Assembly: GCA_039881145.1 (NCBI GenBank)
Contig: JAYKKI010000015.1
Coordinates: forward strand, 24,536,501-24,600,500
Length of the DNA stretch: 64,000 bases
Direction of reading: 5' to 3'
DNA from: Druceiella hillmani
Taxonomy: Eukaryota > Arthropoda > Insecta > Lepidoptera > Hepialidae
Positions within the stretch are counted from its first letter, which is position 1. Every line of letters starts with the position of its first letter. Below the pieces are notes generated by a model that saw only the letters and a list, made by a program, of their open reading frames with translations, made no database searches and was not told the origin of the DNA. The position numbers and the translations under genes are program-made. Shown one piece after another: positions 24,492-36,480 of this stretch.

Positions 24492-26610
24492 GTAAGTGTA
24501 CTAATTCTTCAGTACTTTGGGCGAAAATGAATAATGTAACACTTAACATTGAAAATCAACGTAATATCTATTACATGTGAAGCACCTTACTTATTAGTAA
24601 TATTATACGATCTTTATTGTTTTATATTATGAATTGATTTTATGCCATAAAACAATTGTAAATTACTATAATTTTTTAAGACAATTTTAAAGATATTATT
24701 GTATATTATATTGCACCTAGGAATTATGTTAAATTATCGACATAAAAAAGCATTCAATCAAGCAATAACAAAGTGAACGTATCCATATTCGTGACCAATA
24801 ATTATATATAGTTATGTTTATTATTGGGAAATTGATTTCCAGTTTCAATAGCTATAAATTTATGATTTTACAGTCGGCATACAAATAATCAAATAAGTAT
24901 CCATCACTTTCAATATCTGAGAGCCGTGAATATTTACAATACCTATCGACACCCATCTACCGTGAAAAATGGTATTATATCGCAATACCATATTTTCTTT
25001 CTCATATGTCTTATGCTGAGTCTAAGGCAGTAAATGGCAGTGCTAATTTTGCTTAGTTTTTCTCGTCAGCATTTATTTAAATAGGTATTACCTCCTCTTT
25101 TACATTCGGTAAGTGAAACTCTGTTATTCTATGTATTATAACATTTAACTTAATGTCATATTTTGAAATACATGTTCAAATGGATTTCTATTGCAAAAAT
25201 GTTTATAAAATTGTGATAGTCTGTGAGAAAGAGAATAATAAAGAGTTCACACGAGAAATTCATATGCTTTTCGCTTATAAAAATTATGTTTTTAGTTTCC
25301 ACTGTATTCGAAATTAAAATAATATTATTTTGGAACAAAACTTTGGCTACTATATATTTTCACTAAAGCAGAAATTTTCTGTTGTTAAATGAAAAAAAAA
25401 ATTCTATTTTGTGGAACTATTATGTTTTATACCTAACAATTCTTCTGTAATATACAATTAAGAATAAAATTGAGGCGGCATTCTTCACTTTCCCCTGTAT
25501 TTAACAACCGAACGCGTTCTTATTAAATATATAATTAGTTTATCATTCTCTGAATGCCCTTTTAAAACCAAAAATCAAAGCTTTCCGAATGCTGATATTT
25601 GTGTAATTTCGTAAGTGGAAAAGCTAATCCAATATTTATAAATGAGAGAAATATTTTAGGTTGATTCAATAAATAGTTATGACCTACAAACTTTAAGCAC
25701 ACTCTTGCAAAAATGTGTTTTAGTGTTTTTTTTAAAATATTTCATTTATAAAATTGTAGTATATGACATTTAATCGTAAAAATATTTCGTTACTACAATT
25801 TAAATCGAATAACTTGTTAGAGCAGCTTGGTCATTAATAAAGGCAGTAACAAGAAAGCCTGATGGATTGTAACTTTAAATTAGATATTTTCACGAAGTAC
25901 GATTCTTTAGAAATTTCGTTTCAGAATATATCATAAGTTAGTTGTTTCTAATCGTGCCGTGTCTACATGATTACCAATAGTTAATTATTTCCTACGTTTT
26001 TAACTGTTATTTCTTGTGTTTACGAGGATAATATACTTTCTTTATGAATATTATAAAAAAAATTATTTATTTTCATTCCATGAATGAAAGAACTTTTTAA
26101 TTGTGCCAAAAATCTTTTTGCTATTGCGATATAGTACCATTTTTCACTGTAGATGGATGTCGACACGTAGTGCAAATATTTACGTCTCTCAGATATTCAA
26201 CGTGGTGGATACTTATTTGATTATTTGTATACTGACTGTAAAATCATACATTTATAGCAATTAAAGCTGGATGTCAATTTCTGGATAATGAAAGTAACTA
26301 TAGATAATTATTGATCACGAATGAGGATACGTTCACTTTGATATTGTAATACTTTTTTATGTCGATAATGTAACATAATTCCTAGGTGCAATATAATTTA
26401 CAATAATGTCTTTAAAATTGTCTTACAAAATTATAATAATTTACAATTGTTTTATGGCATATAATCAATTCATAATATAAAATAATAAAGATCGTATAAT
26501 ATTACTAATAAGTAAGGTGCTTCACATATAATAAATATTACGTTGATTTTTAATATTAAGTGTTACATTATTCATTTTCGCCCAAAATATTGTAGAATTG
26601 GTACACTTAC
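24492..26610. mobile_element. Foldback-type non-autonomous element with ~495-bp terminal inverted repeats
   Basis: The left arm 24492-24990 is the reverse complement of 26119-26610 at roughly 90 % identity, with a few small indels. Both ends begin gtaagtgtac. The arms stop matching abruptly at the inner boundary (cgcaata-ca). The middle, 24991-26118, has no coding region; the only open frame (25156-25338, minus) is 60 codons and featureless. No clear target-site duplication is seen (left flank ...gattcc, right flank tatttt...). Arms this long relative to the element recall foldback elements or a deletion derivative of a larger long-TIR transposon. Confidence 0.85.
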
Positions 26611-28282
26611 TATTTTGTCATTCAAGTTATGAGTAAACATGACAAAAGGCGACAAAAATAAAATAGTAATTGTTAAAACATTCTTTTAGTTAATATTAAT
26701 AATAATTTATTTTCTAATAATATTGAATACTGTTAGTTTAGTTTTTAAGAGACATAATTACCGCTAGGTAGGTTTTTCTCAGTATTAGAAGAAAATTTGT
26801 CGTTTACTTAAAAATATGAGAAGGAAGAGTCAAGAAAATGGGATTATGTAATATTTTGCTCCAAAATATTTAATTATATTTACAATCTTACAAATATGTT
26901 TGACGAATGGCGCGAATGAAAGTAAAATAGTCTAAAAATTGAAATAAACAGTTTTACTGTATTACATAGATCTAAATTTTATGCCATATATATTATTCAT
27001 TGCTGGTTACATGAAATACGTACCAAACTTATTTTTATTCATTGTCCATTTATTAAAAGAACATTTCATTATCATATAAATTTTATAAAAAGAAAATTTC
27101 CGTTAACATAAAAACGGCTAACCAAACTTTCATTAAACTTTCACTATCATAAAACTTATAATATCCGGATAAATATAGAGCACATAATAACTATTTAAAA
27201 TTTATTGGCAATGAGCACATGAAAGAATCGAAATGTGCTGGTACTTTTCAATATTAAACTTTTGAACTATTATAGCCACAGTACATACGAAGATATTGAA
27301 GGTAATATAAAAACGTTTAACAAGTTATAACTGTATGGGTAATTATTGTAAATTGTCTATTAGGACTCATGAGTAAACCAGATGGCTGTTTGCTGCAAGT
27401 AGTTCGAAAAATATTCTCCATGGCATGAGCAAAAAGTAAAATCATAATTAACAAAATGTAAAAAAAAACTACAGAGATGCTCGACTGTACGAGATTTATG
27501 CCAATTTTTCCAGAAAAACGTCAAGTTCATTGAGTGAGTTTTCCTGTATCACTTTCCTTTTTCAATTTGAAATAAAGTTACGTTCGACTTTTCGTTTACA
27601 CTTTTTCTACCTTTTCTTCTTCTCTATCAAAATAAAAATACAGGCGACTTTTTGATTCGTTTTGATCCCAGTCATTCGTAATAATTTATTTCTTCCAGTT
27701 ATACTTTTCGTTTCTAAATAAATATAAATTGATTTCGAGAAACTAGATTGTTATGGTTACACAAAACACAACGTTTCGATCGTATACAACAATGACATAT
27801 AAAAAAAATGTGCGTGTACATGCGTTAGAAATTATACTTTCTTGATATAATGCAAAAATAACTTTATTTATCACGCAAATAATTAACGGAAATAAAATAA
27901 TATGAGGTCTGGAGTATGATTATAAATGCGGTTGTTAAAATCTAAATTCAATCAAATAATTACATTTTATTAATTAAAATTTATTTTCCCATACATTATA
28001 ATACAAACTTGACATTTACATCTAGAATTATAATCTTTATCATTTAATATTTGAATAAACAAGTATTACTATTAATTTTTTTATTAATAAAATTAATTAC
28101 GTTAAATTTAATAATTTAAAAATTAAATGAATCCCCAGTATTTAATTTAATATAAACATGTGTATATAATGAATTGTTAAATTTAGTAGAACAATCCAAA
28201 CAAAGTTTAATTAATAGTGAAAGAAAGTTAATATTTTGAAAATTTACATTAATTTTAGTAAATGATAAAGCAATAATTTATA
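26611..28282. other. Non-coding AT-rich stretch
   Basis: No gene, RNA or repeat recognised. 27960-28280 is especially A/T-rich. Confidence 0.45.
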
Positions 28283-28500
28283 ATGCCCATAAATACATAC
28301 CGAAACTTAATCTTACTTAGAGCATCTCGAAATTTAATCTTACTTACGCATGTAAATATACGTGTAGTGAGCAACTCCATCCTGTTAATGTTTGTTCATC
28401 GTGATCAATTTCAGATTGTCGATTTTTATTGCATAATACACGCGCATCGTGGCCAACTTCACCCTGTCGATTTTTGTTGCGTCGTGTGCGTGCGTGCATT
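28283..28500. repeat. Short decayed tandem repeats (about 24-bp and 48-bp units)
   Basis: Two copies of a cgaaacttaatcttactta-like unit (about 28300-28346) are followed by units of about 48 bp. The clearest pair is 28397-28444 and 28445-28492, both starting catcgtg and containing a tgtcgattttt-tgc core. A more diverged unit lies upstream, from about 28352. Overlapping open frames on both strands (28283-28504, 28429-28617, 28385-28681) follow from this GC-richer repeat and have no recognised product. Confidence 0.6.
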
Positions 28501-28844
28501 GTAAAATTTTACTCTCATTATTTATCCGTAAAGCACCTAAAGAAGTATAACTCCGAAATCGTTCTAAGATGTACCTATGCGATAAATTATAATGTTGAAT
28601 TATTCTTGCGCTGGTAAAACAGCTTGGGTAATTGCTGCGATTTTTCCGATTAGAAATCCGAATAAATAGCCACCGCAACATTATCTAATATTTTAACCTT
28701 ACATTTTTAAATATAGAATAACTAAACAGGACACAGAGTTTCAATGTTTTAGAATCATGCCCATAAAATTAAATTTCCATCAAATCTTTTTGGTCCTGTG
28801 AAGCAGGTTTTCTCTCTAATCACCTACATATAATGTTTATTAAT

Positions 28845-28848
<4 letters not shown>

Positions 28849-28899
<51 letters not shown>

Positions 28900-28925
28900 A
28901 TATATATATATATATATGCATATAT
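28849..28925. repeat. (AT)n(GT)n(AT)n microsatellite
   Basis: About 40 bp of AT repeat, a short GT run, and another AT block. Confidence 0.95.
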
Positions 28926-29580
28926 ATTATCCACAGGTTTAAACCCGTGGGCATGAAAACTGCTGACCACATATGGTTGCTTATGGTCGACATTCATAAT
29001 AACAAAATTAGTCAGTAATAAAAATGCTGAGATCTCTTCTACTTAGTTCTAGCTTCTTCATAAATAATTTGCACCAAAGTCATACCATTTGCATTCATTG
29101 CGAACAAACATTAATAAATATTTAAAGGGAAAATATTTAAGCTTCGACTTTTTAATTTTTTTGAAATTGAGTTTCGAATTTTCTACTATATTCACAATAA
29201 CTTAACGAATATACAAATCACAGTGGTAATTGTCCTAAATCTTATTAGAAACATTCAGTTCAGTGTAATATACAGATATGTATGTTTAAAAAAAGGCTAT
29301 CATTGTACCATTTATTTCATGATGTACTCGAATATTACCTACATTAACATGTTCACTAAAGAAGTATGTCTTCATAAAAATTGCAACCATTAAACATTTA
29401 GGTTTAAACCCCACTATGTTCATTTGTAATACAACTAACCTTGAATGAATTTTTTGAACAAAATGCTTATGATAATTTGTCATGAACCATTTATAATTAA
29501 AGAGATAACCACTTCTGTAATCCAGTTGCACACAATGTCTATATATACTATTGTTATACTACAATTAGTACTCTGAACAC
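28926..29580. other. Non-coding stretch
   Basis: Nothing recognised. The minus-strand frame 29286-29531 (81 codons) has no known motif. Confidence 0.4.
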
Positions 29581-30000
29581 AAGTTAAACAAGAATTACAA
29601 TGTTATGGCAATTTCAGTCTAATTTTATACTTAAAAATATAAATTATGGATCCAACCATGATATTATAATAAAGAAAACAGCCAATAGCTTTTTCACCGA
29701 TCGTTTCATAACCAATACAGTGGCATTTTAGGTATAATTAAAAAATGCTACCAAAATATTTTTAAATTTTAAAGTGATTTAAATGGAAGATGTGTCATTA
29801 GCTTTCTTCATAAATGTCTGCAGTTAATTATGTTCATACAGGATAATTATAGTTTTCAGTTTAATTTTATATTCAAAAATATAAATGATGGATTTAACAT
29901 GATAATATAAAAAAGACTAATAGATTTCAATACATGAACATTTTAGAGTTTGCTAGACCAGTATCACTCACATTTATTTACTTCATACCGATGCGTTGGA
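29581..30000. repeat. Diverged direct duplication, period about 242 bp
   Basis: The segment from 29612 (tttcagtctaattttata) is echoed from 29854 (tttcagtttaattttata). Similarity continues through 'aaaatataaat-atggat--aac-atgata' and a following 'gaca-attttag' region. Identity is moderate (about 75-80 % by eye), so this is an old tandem duplication or two copies of one repeat. Confidence 0.5.
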
Positions 30001-31369
30001 TTCTTAGTTCAATACTAATAATCTTTTCTAAGATATTTTAAATTTATAGAACAAAATGTTAGGAAATAATTTTATATAAAATATAGTAATAAAACTACTG
30101 AAAATTAAATAAATCAACCAACAGAAATCAGTCTTTAACTAAAAAAATACTCATGAAATATCTTAAAATTAAAGTAGAAATCTTAAAATTAAATTAAAGA
30201 AAAATTACTTATGAGAAAATTGCTTATGAAATTTAGAGTCTGCATACATTGACTGAGATATCAGTCAATATATGAAGACTCTAAATCCAAATTTGATATT
30301 CTGAGATAATAAGAGTGATATGGCCCACCTATAAAAATTTATTCATCACCTACTATTAATGTAGCATATAAATAATTTTTGTTAGATGAAATAAGTTCGA
30401 GAATCTCTGCTTCAAGGTTTTATCGTGTTGAATATAAACATACAGCGATGTGTTAATCAGCAAAATAATTTTTATTCTCGCCTTCAAATTCTCTTTTTAA
30501 TTAAATTAACTGTTTCAATACATTCAATACATTTCCACAATTCTTCGTGATAAAGATAAGTTTTTACAGCAAACTTTCGTATAGAATAATTATCACAACT
30601 CGATAATTTCTTCATTAGTATTAATAAATGTTTGAAGATATTTTACCTGGGGTTTTATCGCTGGCGATTTGACAGTTCAGGTGTTTTTAGTTTATAATAT
30701 TGTGATAGCTTACTTTTCTTTTTAACTGTTGCACTGTTTCGACGCTAAGGCTTCTAGGCCTAGAAGCTTAGCGTGAATTATTATTGAGCTAGTTAAACAG
30801 CGTGACTAATGGCTGAGATATTTCTGGTTTAGGAATCTAGACAAATAGCCACCCAACTTTTGATGCTAATGAGCGGAGAAAACAGGAAGTCCAAAAAACA
30901 GGAAGTTTATATAATCTCTACCATAGACTATACAGAAGGGGCGACATTAGCATAACCAAAAATATATTCAACATATAAAATATTGTACATTATAAGCATT
31001 ATCATGTTTCAATTAAGTGGAGAGATTAACAATCGATTAAATCATAGGAATAATAACTAGACTGTTGGGGATACGTTTAACGAGTCAATCGTATATAATT
31101 TGTAAGTAAAAAATAAAATAAAACGCAGTTACAGTCCTTTTTTGTACAAACAAAATTAGAGTGGGCAGCTAGTGTGTTCAAAGATTTAAGTCTTGAAACC
31201 TGGCGTGAAACGTGAACGTAAAGATACAGTACTCTGTAACCGATAATGTTAACGCCGCAGTCCAGTTAGGGCAAAGTATTAGTAGAAATCTAGTGTGATT
31301 TGAACTATACTGTCATTGTTACTAGCTATGCCCGGTTTCAATTTTATGAGAGACAATACAGTAGGTAAA
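30001..31369. other. Non-coding stretch containing a GC-rich hairpin
   Basis: A near-perfect inverted repeat sits at 30742-30774 (arm acgctaag-cttctagg, no loop, one extra G in the left arm). It is unusually GC-rich for this DNA. No gene recognised in the remainder. Confidence 0.5.
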
Positions 31370-31578
31370 TTAACTAAAGGTCGCCACTTCAATATGTAAT
31401 AGCGCATCATGTAGACTGCGATACACCAATTTTTTTTTCTAATTCTTGATGTATTTCCATGTTAATGACTTATGAACATTTTAAAATTTCAAGAAAAAAG
31501 TGGTATGGCTTTTTAAAAAATAAGTGTATTGTAATCCATGATGCACTATTGCATATTGAAGAAGCGCCCTTTAATTAA
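31370..31578. mobile_element. MITE, about 209 bp with ~60-bp terminal inverted repeats
   Basis: The arms 31370-31430 and 31520-31578 pair along their length at roughly 80-85 % by eye, with blocks such as cttcaatatg-aatag and gcatcatg. Both ends read ttaa-taaagg. The ~90-bp A/T-rich centre has no coding capacity. TTAA at both ends may be part of the TIR or the target-site duplication; the superfamily is undecided. Confidence 0.75.
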
Positions 31579-31885
31579 TGTATATACTGTATTTATTATT
31601 TTCAAACTTCACAAATTGTGTTAGTGCTGTACACATAAATCAAATACAAATATGTTAATACTTAAATACATGTTCAGAATTTATTAGTTATTCATCAGAT
31701 GTAAATATAATATAGGTCATAACGTCTTAATTAAATTTTTAATTTTTATCAACTATTTTACGTGTTTAGTTAGGAATGACAGTCAAAAAATCGAAAACGT
31801 ATTACGACTTCGAACTATTTACATTATGGGTTATGTTTGTTAGCAACTTGTTGTGTTTTTGGAAGTTTAAATTGTACAAAATACG
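31579..31885. other. Non-coding flank of the LINE insertion
   Basis: No gene or repeat recognised between the MITE and the LINE. Confidence 0.5.
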
Positions 31886-31897
31886 TAAAAAAATAAG
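31886..31897. repeat. Target-site duplication, left copy
   Basis: The sequence taaaaaaataag immediately precedes the poly(A) tail of the LINE (seen as T-run on this strand). It is identical to 36480-36491 on the other side. The leading t may be shared by chance, so the duplication is 11 or 12 bp. Confidence 0.85.
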
Positions 31898-32012
31898 TTT
31901 TTTTTTTGTATTCTGCTTAGCACAGCAATCTGTTTTTCACATTTAGCTGTTATTATTGGTGACTACAGTCTGCGTATGTAATTTAGCTGTGAGGAGAATC
32001 CATCGATCTCTC

Positions 32013-34695
32013 TCACTTTGGGTTTAGAAATCTGCTATGAAGGGTTGGAATACTGTTCATTCTTAGTCGTGAGTGTTTAACACTGCCATCTCCTGATAGT
32101 TTGGTAGCCAGCACATTCACATGTTCAGATAGCTTGGTCTGGTATTTAAGACTTCTGGTGGCTATTTCCTGTTTCACAGTTGTTAGGTTCAAATCTCGGA
32201 GTATGTATTTGTTACTTATACAGTTTGGGATTTGGAACATATATCTCATTGTCTTGGTTTGAAATCTTTCCAAGATCTCGATGTTACTGTTAGATGCTGT
32301 ACCCCTCAGCTCGATCCCGTATGTCCACACTGGATTTAATATTGTTTTGTAGACAGCCATTTTGCTTTCATTAGATAGTTGTGATTTTTTCCCGATGAGC
32401 CAGGACAAGCTTCGCAATTTTGTATCTAATTGTTTACGTTTATTCCAGATGTGTTTTTGCCACGTCAATCGTCTATCCAAGTGCATGCCGAGGTATTTAG
32501 CAGTATCTGAGTGCGGTATCTGTTGCCCGTTTAAAGTAATTGCTGGGCAATCTCCTTTTCTGAGACCGAATGTTACGTGAACGGATTTACTGTTATTCGC
32601 TGTTATTCTCCATTCTGCAAGCCACGCTTCAACTTCAGTAAGGTGTTTTTGAAGAAATATAGACGCGGTTATTGCTTCTGAATGTACGGACAGTATAGCA
32701 GTATCATTTGCATAGGTGGCCATTACTGTGTCAACATTTTTAGGAATATCCGCAGTGTAGATCAGATACAATACGGGTCCGAGGATACTGCCCTGAGGGA
32801 CACCCGAGTGGATTTCGTAGAGTTCTGACGTTTCAGTGTTGACTTTTACTTCAAAGCATCTTCTATCTAAGTACATTTTTAGAAGTAGATAAAATGAGTA
32901 CGGTAGATGCTTCTTTATTTTGTATAAGAGGCCCATGTGCCAGACCTTATCGAAGGCCTGACTTATATCAAGAAAAACAGCGGAGCAGTAGTCTTTGTTC
33001 TCTAAGGCTTCGTTAATTGTGTTTGTTAATCTATGAACTTGTTCGATTTAGCCATGTTTTTGCCTGAAGCCAAATTGATGGTCGGGAATTATTTCATTCA
33101 GTTTGGGTTGCAATCGACTCAGGATTATTTTTTCGAAAAGTTTGCCGACCAGAGGGAGTAATCTGATTGGCCTGTATGATACAACTTCAGCTGCTTCTTT
33201 ACCAGGTTTCAAGATTATTACGACCTGGGCAAGCTTCCATTGGCAGGGGAAATGACAGAGTCTCAGACATGCATTGAATAGTACTACCAGGTACATTAAT
33301 CCCTTTTTTGGTAGGTTAGTTAAGAGAGTAGTATCTATTTGGTCATAACCGGGAGCTTTTCTGACCGGAAGAGATTTAATTTGTCTATTAACTTCTCTGG
33401 GGCTCACTGGTTTTAATGGAAGACATAATTGGCCTGGAAAGTTTAAGAAGTCTGTTATTTCTTTGTCTTTTTCCAGGTTGCTGCTCGGTAAAGGCGTAAA
33501 GACGTCTTTGAGGTGTTCTGCAAAAGTTGTTGCCTTCTCGTGGTCCGATCTGGCCCAACAGTTATCTCCTCTTATAGGTGGCATGTGTTCTTTCGGTCGC
33601 TTAAGATTCTTAGTAGCACGCCAAAGCGAGTAATTACTATCCTGGTAAGGCGTGAGGTGGGCTAGATAATTTTGAAAGTTTATGTTTTCATGCTCATTAA
33701 TCATTTTCTTGAGTTCCTCAGTCGCTCTGTTCAGGATTGTTTTATCTGAGGGATACCTAGATCTATGCCATTCTTTCCTTAATCTACGTCTTTCCAATAC
33801 TTTCTTCATTATGTTCTTAGGATATTCTTTGTTTGTCATTTTATTTATTTTGCTTGTTGAGGTTGATTCTTTGGCTGCTAGGTGGATTATGGAGTTGAAT
33901 TTTTCTATACTCTTTTCTATGTTTTATTCTGTTTTTAATTTGACATTGGGGTCAATGTGGGAGGAAAATATTTCTTTGAATGTGTCCCAATTTGTTTTTT
34001 TTATTGTAAATTACGGTAGGTGTTTTCGAGTAAATAGCTACTTTGCTCAAAGTAAGGATCACTGGAGAGTGATCTGACGATAGATCGTCGCACTTCTCAA
34101 CATTTGTATAATTTGGACCGATGTTTTTTGTTATATAAAAATCTAGTAAATCAGGTGTTTTATGGAAATCCATAGGCCAATAGGTTGGCTCTCCATGCGA
34201 AATACATTCTAAATTAAGATCTGGTGTAGCTTTATAGAGTTGTCTACCCCTTGGATTGATCAGTCTTGAGCCCCAGAACTTATGCTTGGAGTTCCAATCC
34301 CCTCCACAGATAAATGTCGGACCAAGCTCTTCGAAGAATTGCTTAAATTCATCAGCAGTAATTGAGTGTCTTGGTGGACAGTACACAGCGGCTAAGGTTG
34401 TCTCTGAGTTTTTAAGGATGACTTTTATTATGCTTGCTTGTATCTTATCGGTTTTGTAAGGGTAAAGAGTATAATATTTAATGTTGTTCTTTAGTATAAC
34501 TGCAGTGCCACCGTGAGATCTGCCAGAAGGGTGATCGGTCCTATAGATCGTATAGTATTTCATTTTCACGTGGGAACACTGGGTTAGTCTTGTTTCGGAT
34601 ATCAAGGCCACATCTATATTCTCCGATATCATAAATAGCTCAAGTTCCTGACGTTTCTCAGTAATTCTGTTGGCGTTCCAAGTGAGTATACGCAT
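32013..34695 (-). pseudogene. LINE ORF2: AP-like endonuclease plus reverse transcriptase, broken
   Basis: ORF2 supplies target nicking and reverse transcription. The endonuclease part (34695-33952, 247 codons) keeps WNAN (residues 6-9), SETR (33-36), GGDWN (131-135) and SDH (207-209). A frameshift in a run of eight T on the plus strand (33995-34002) moves the reading into the frame of the next part, which has a TAA at 33924-33926 and another at 33048-33050. RT motifs are SYRPIRLLP (near 33180), FLDISQAFD (near 32970, between the second stop and the next Met at 32936) and SGVPQGS (near 32800). The catalytic box reads YAND instead of YADD, with Asn at 32706-32708. The C-terminal part ends at the stop 32013-32015. 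It starts two bases after the ORF1 stop, in a different frame. Confidence 0.9.
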
Positions 34696-34697
34696 AT

Positions 34698-36074
34698 TTA
34701 AGCCCTCTGTGTGGCCAGACCTGTGATTAGTTGAACCATCCGGTTCATCATGCTGTCCGTCATATTTTTCATTATTTCTTGAAATCTATTAAACATTACG
34801 TCCAATAAATTGCTGATTTGGCTGTTGCCTGTTGTGTTAGGTGGAGTGTTACTTGACTGCAGATTAGTTGTTTGCTCCATACGGTCTTTGAATTTAGTTT
34901 TAAGTGCATCTGAATAACTTCTCGAGTGCTGTACTTTGGTGTCATTTGTAATGGTTTGTGATGATATTGGGACATCTTCTGAGGGTGTTGGTTTACCCTT
35001 GTCTGGTTTTGTTTTGATTTTGAAAATACGCTCTTTGTATTCTTTATATTTCTGACATCCTCTGTAACTTGCCGGATGGTTACCTTGACAGTTTACACAT
35101 AGGGCGTTTATCTCTGGAGGTTTAGTGCATGAAGTCGTCGGATGGTCGTTTCCGCATTTCACACATCTGAAGGGGCGGAAACATTGATTTTTGGAGTGCC
35201 CAAATCTTTGGCACCGTTTGCATTGCAAAACTTCCTTTTTTTGTATGGTGCCTCTATTGTAACTTTAACTTGGCTGATATGTTTGATATTAAATACATCT
35301 TTATTATTAGGTCTCTGTTCTTAGTCTACAAAATATAGAGGAAGTTTTTCTTTGGTTACCCGATGTAGCACGTTGACAACTTGTCTTACTTCGTGTCCTG
35401 TAGCTTCAAGTTCAGATTTGATCAGTGATAAATCTTCCGATGCATGCAAACCTCTAATTACCACTCGATAGGCTCTCTCACTCTTTAGTTTGTAAGTATA
35501 ATGATTTACATTTTTTTCGATGAGAGTGTCTCTTATAATTTTATAAGTTTCGATATCCTTAGGTATTAGTTTGACAATATGCCCTGATCTGGTGGTAATT
35601 GTGTCTCTTAAAGGTGAGATGTTTATTACACCTGTGACAAAAATAGGCTCCGGTTTAGGTACATATTCTTTGACCTGGTTTACAGTTTTGTGATCTTGGT
35701 TGCTGAGAATATCAAAGCTATTATGTACAGTTACCGAAAAGTTGGTACGCTTAGACGCTGGTTGTTTGTTTTCTATTTCAGCTGGGCTTTCGTTTCTTTT
35801 TCTTTTGCTTTTGACATGGTCCTGCTGCCAATTTTCCTGAGTTTGTTCTGCACTTTGTATTTCAGAAGGGTTTTTCTGACTAGAAACGGGATCCGCTTTA
35901 CTGCTTTTAATATATTGCCATAGGGTCGGTTGGAGGACGGTAGCGGAGTTTGAGCTGCCACTAAAGGACGATGATCTCTGCCTAGTTTCGCAAAGATCTT
36001 TGGATAAGACTTGTGTTAGATTGGTTTTATGTTGCTTTATGTTTTGTAATTTATTTTCGGTTTTATTTACTCAT
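34698..36074 (-). pseudogene. LINE ORF1: gag-like nucleic-acid-binding protein, broken
   Basis: ORF1 of Jockey-type elements makes an RNA-binding gag-like protein. The ATG at 36074-36072 is followed within four codons by a one-base shift (run of A in atgagtaaataaaacc). The main frame then stays open from about 36062 to a TAA at 35323-35321. It contains a basic patch (KSKRKRNESP) and the YRVVIRGLH motif near 35470, typical of the domain that precedes the zinc knuckles. Another shift in a run of seven T (35236-35242) leads to the intact C-terminal 176 codons. These have three knuckles of CX2CX3-4HX4-6C type (CKRCQRFGHSKNQC, CVKCGNDHPTTSC, CVNCQGNHPASYRGC). The stop TAA is at 34700-34698. Confidence 0.88.
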
Positions 36075-36480
36075 TTTGTTCCCACGAGTTTGGACGAATT
36101 TGTGGTCACTCACAGGGTGACGCCTTTCCTGTGAGAAGGCTATATACAAAGGTGTTCGCCAAGTTCACCAAGGTCGGCGCTAGAGACTGGGCGCCCTCCC
36201 AGCCATGCATCCTTTTGGCGCGGTCTCCACCGTAGGATTAGGGTGAATTTTTAATGAGACTTTCTACCTCATGACACGGGTGGTTAAGCCAGTGCCCCCG
36301 ATTCCATAAATAGGAGTAGCGAGTCGTGGGGATCATTTCCTATCGCCCACTGGAGGGATCATTCGGGTTTATTAACCGCCGCCCGATGCTCGGCGTTGAC
36401 CTTCTGCGGCTAGTACGGTCAAGTTCTCAGCCAACCCTCCTCTTTTTTCATCCGGGTTTGGAACCGGCAATGGGGGAGTT
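36075..36480 (-). promoter_or_regulatory. LINE 5' UTR, GC-rich, probable internal promoter region
   Basis: About 400 bp upstream of ORF1 is markedly GC-richer than everything around it and ends exactly at the target-site duplication. Jockey-type elements carry an internal promoter in this position. That role is inferred from family knowledge; I did not identify individual promoter motifs. Completeness of the 5' end implies full-length reverse transcription. Confidence 0.6.

Larger units (their letters stand above)
31898..36480 (-). mobile_element. Structurally complete Jockey-type non-LTR retrotransposon, 4583 bp, inactive
   Basis: Read on the minus strand, the element has a GC-rich 5' UTR (36480-36075), ORF1 (36074-34698), ORF2 (34695-32013), a 3' UTR of about 105 bp and a 10-A tail (31907-31898). 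It is flanked by the same 11-12 bp on both sides, which fits insertion by target-primed reverse transcription at an A/T-rich site. The length and two-ORF layout match full-length Jockey-clade elements. Both ORFs carry frameshifts and nonsense codons, so the copy is dead, but breaks are few and the target-site duplication is intact, which points to a fairly young insertion. Confidence 0.92.
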
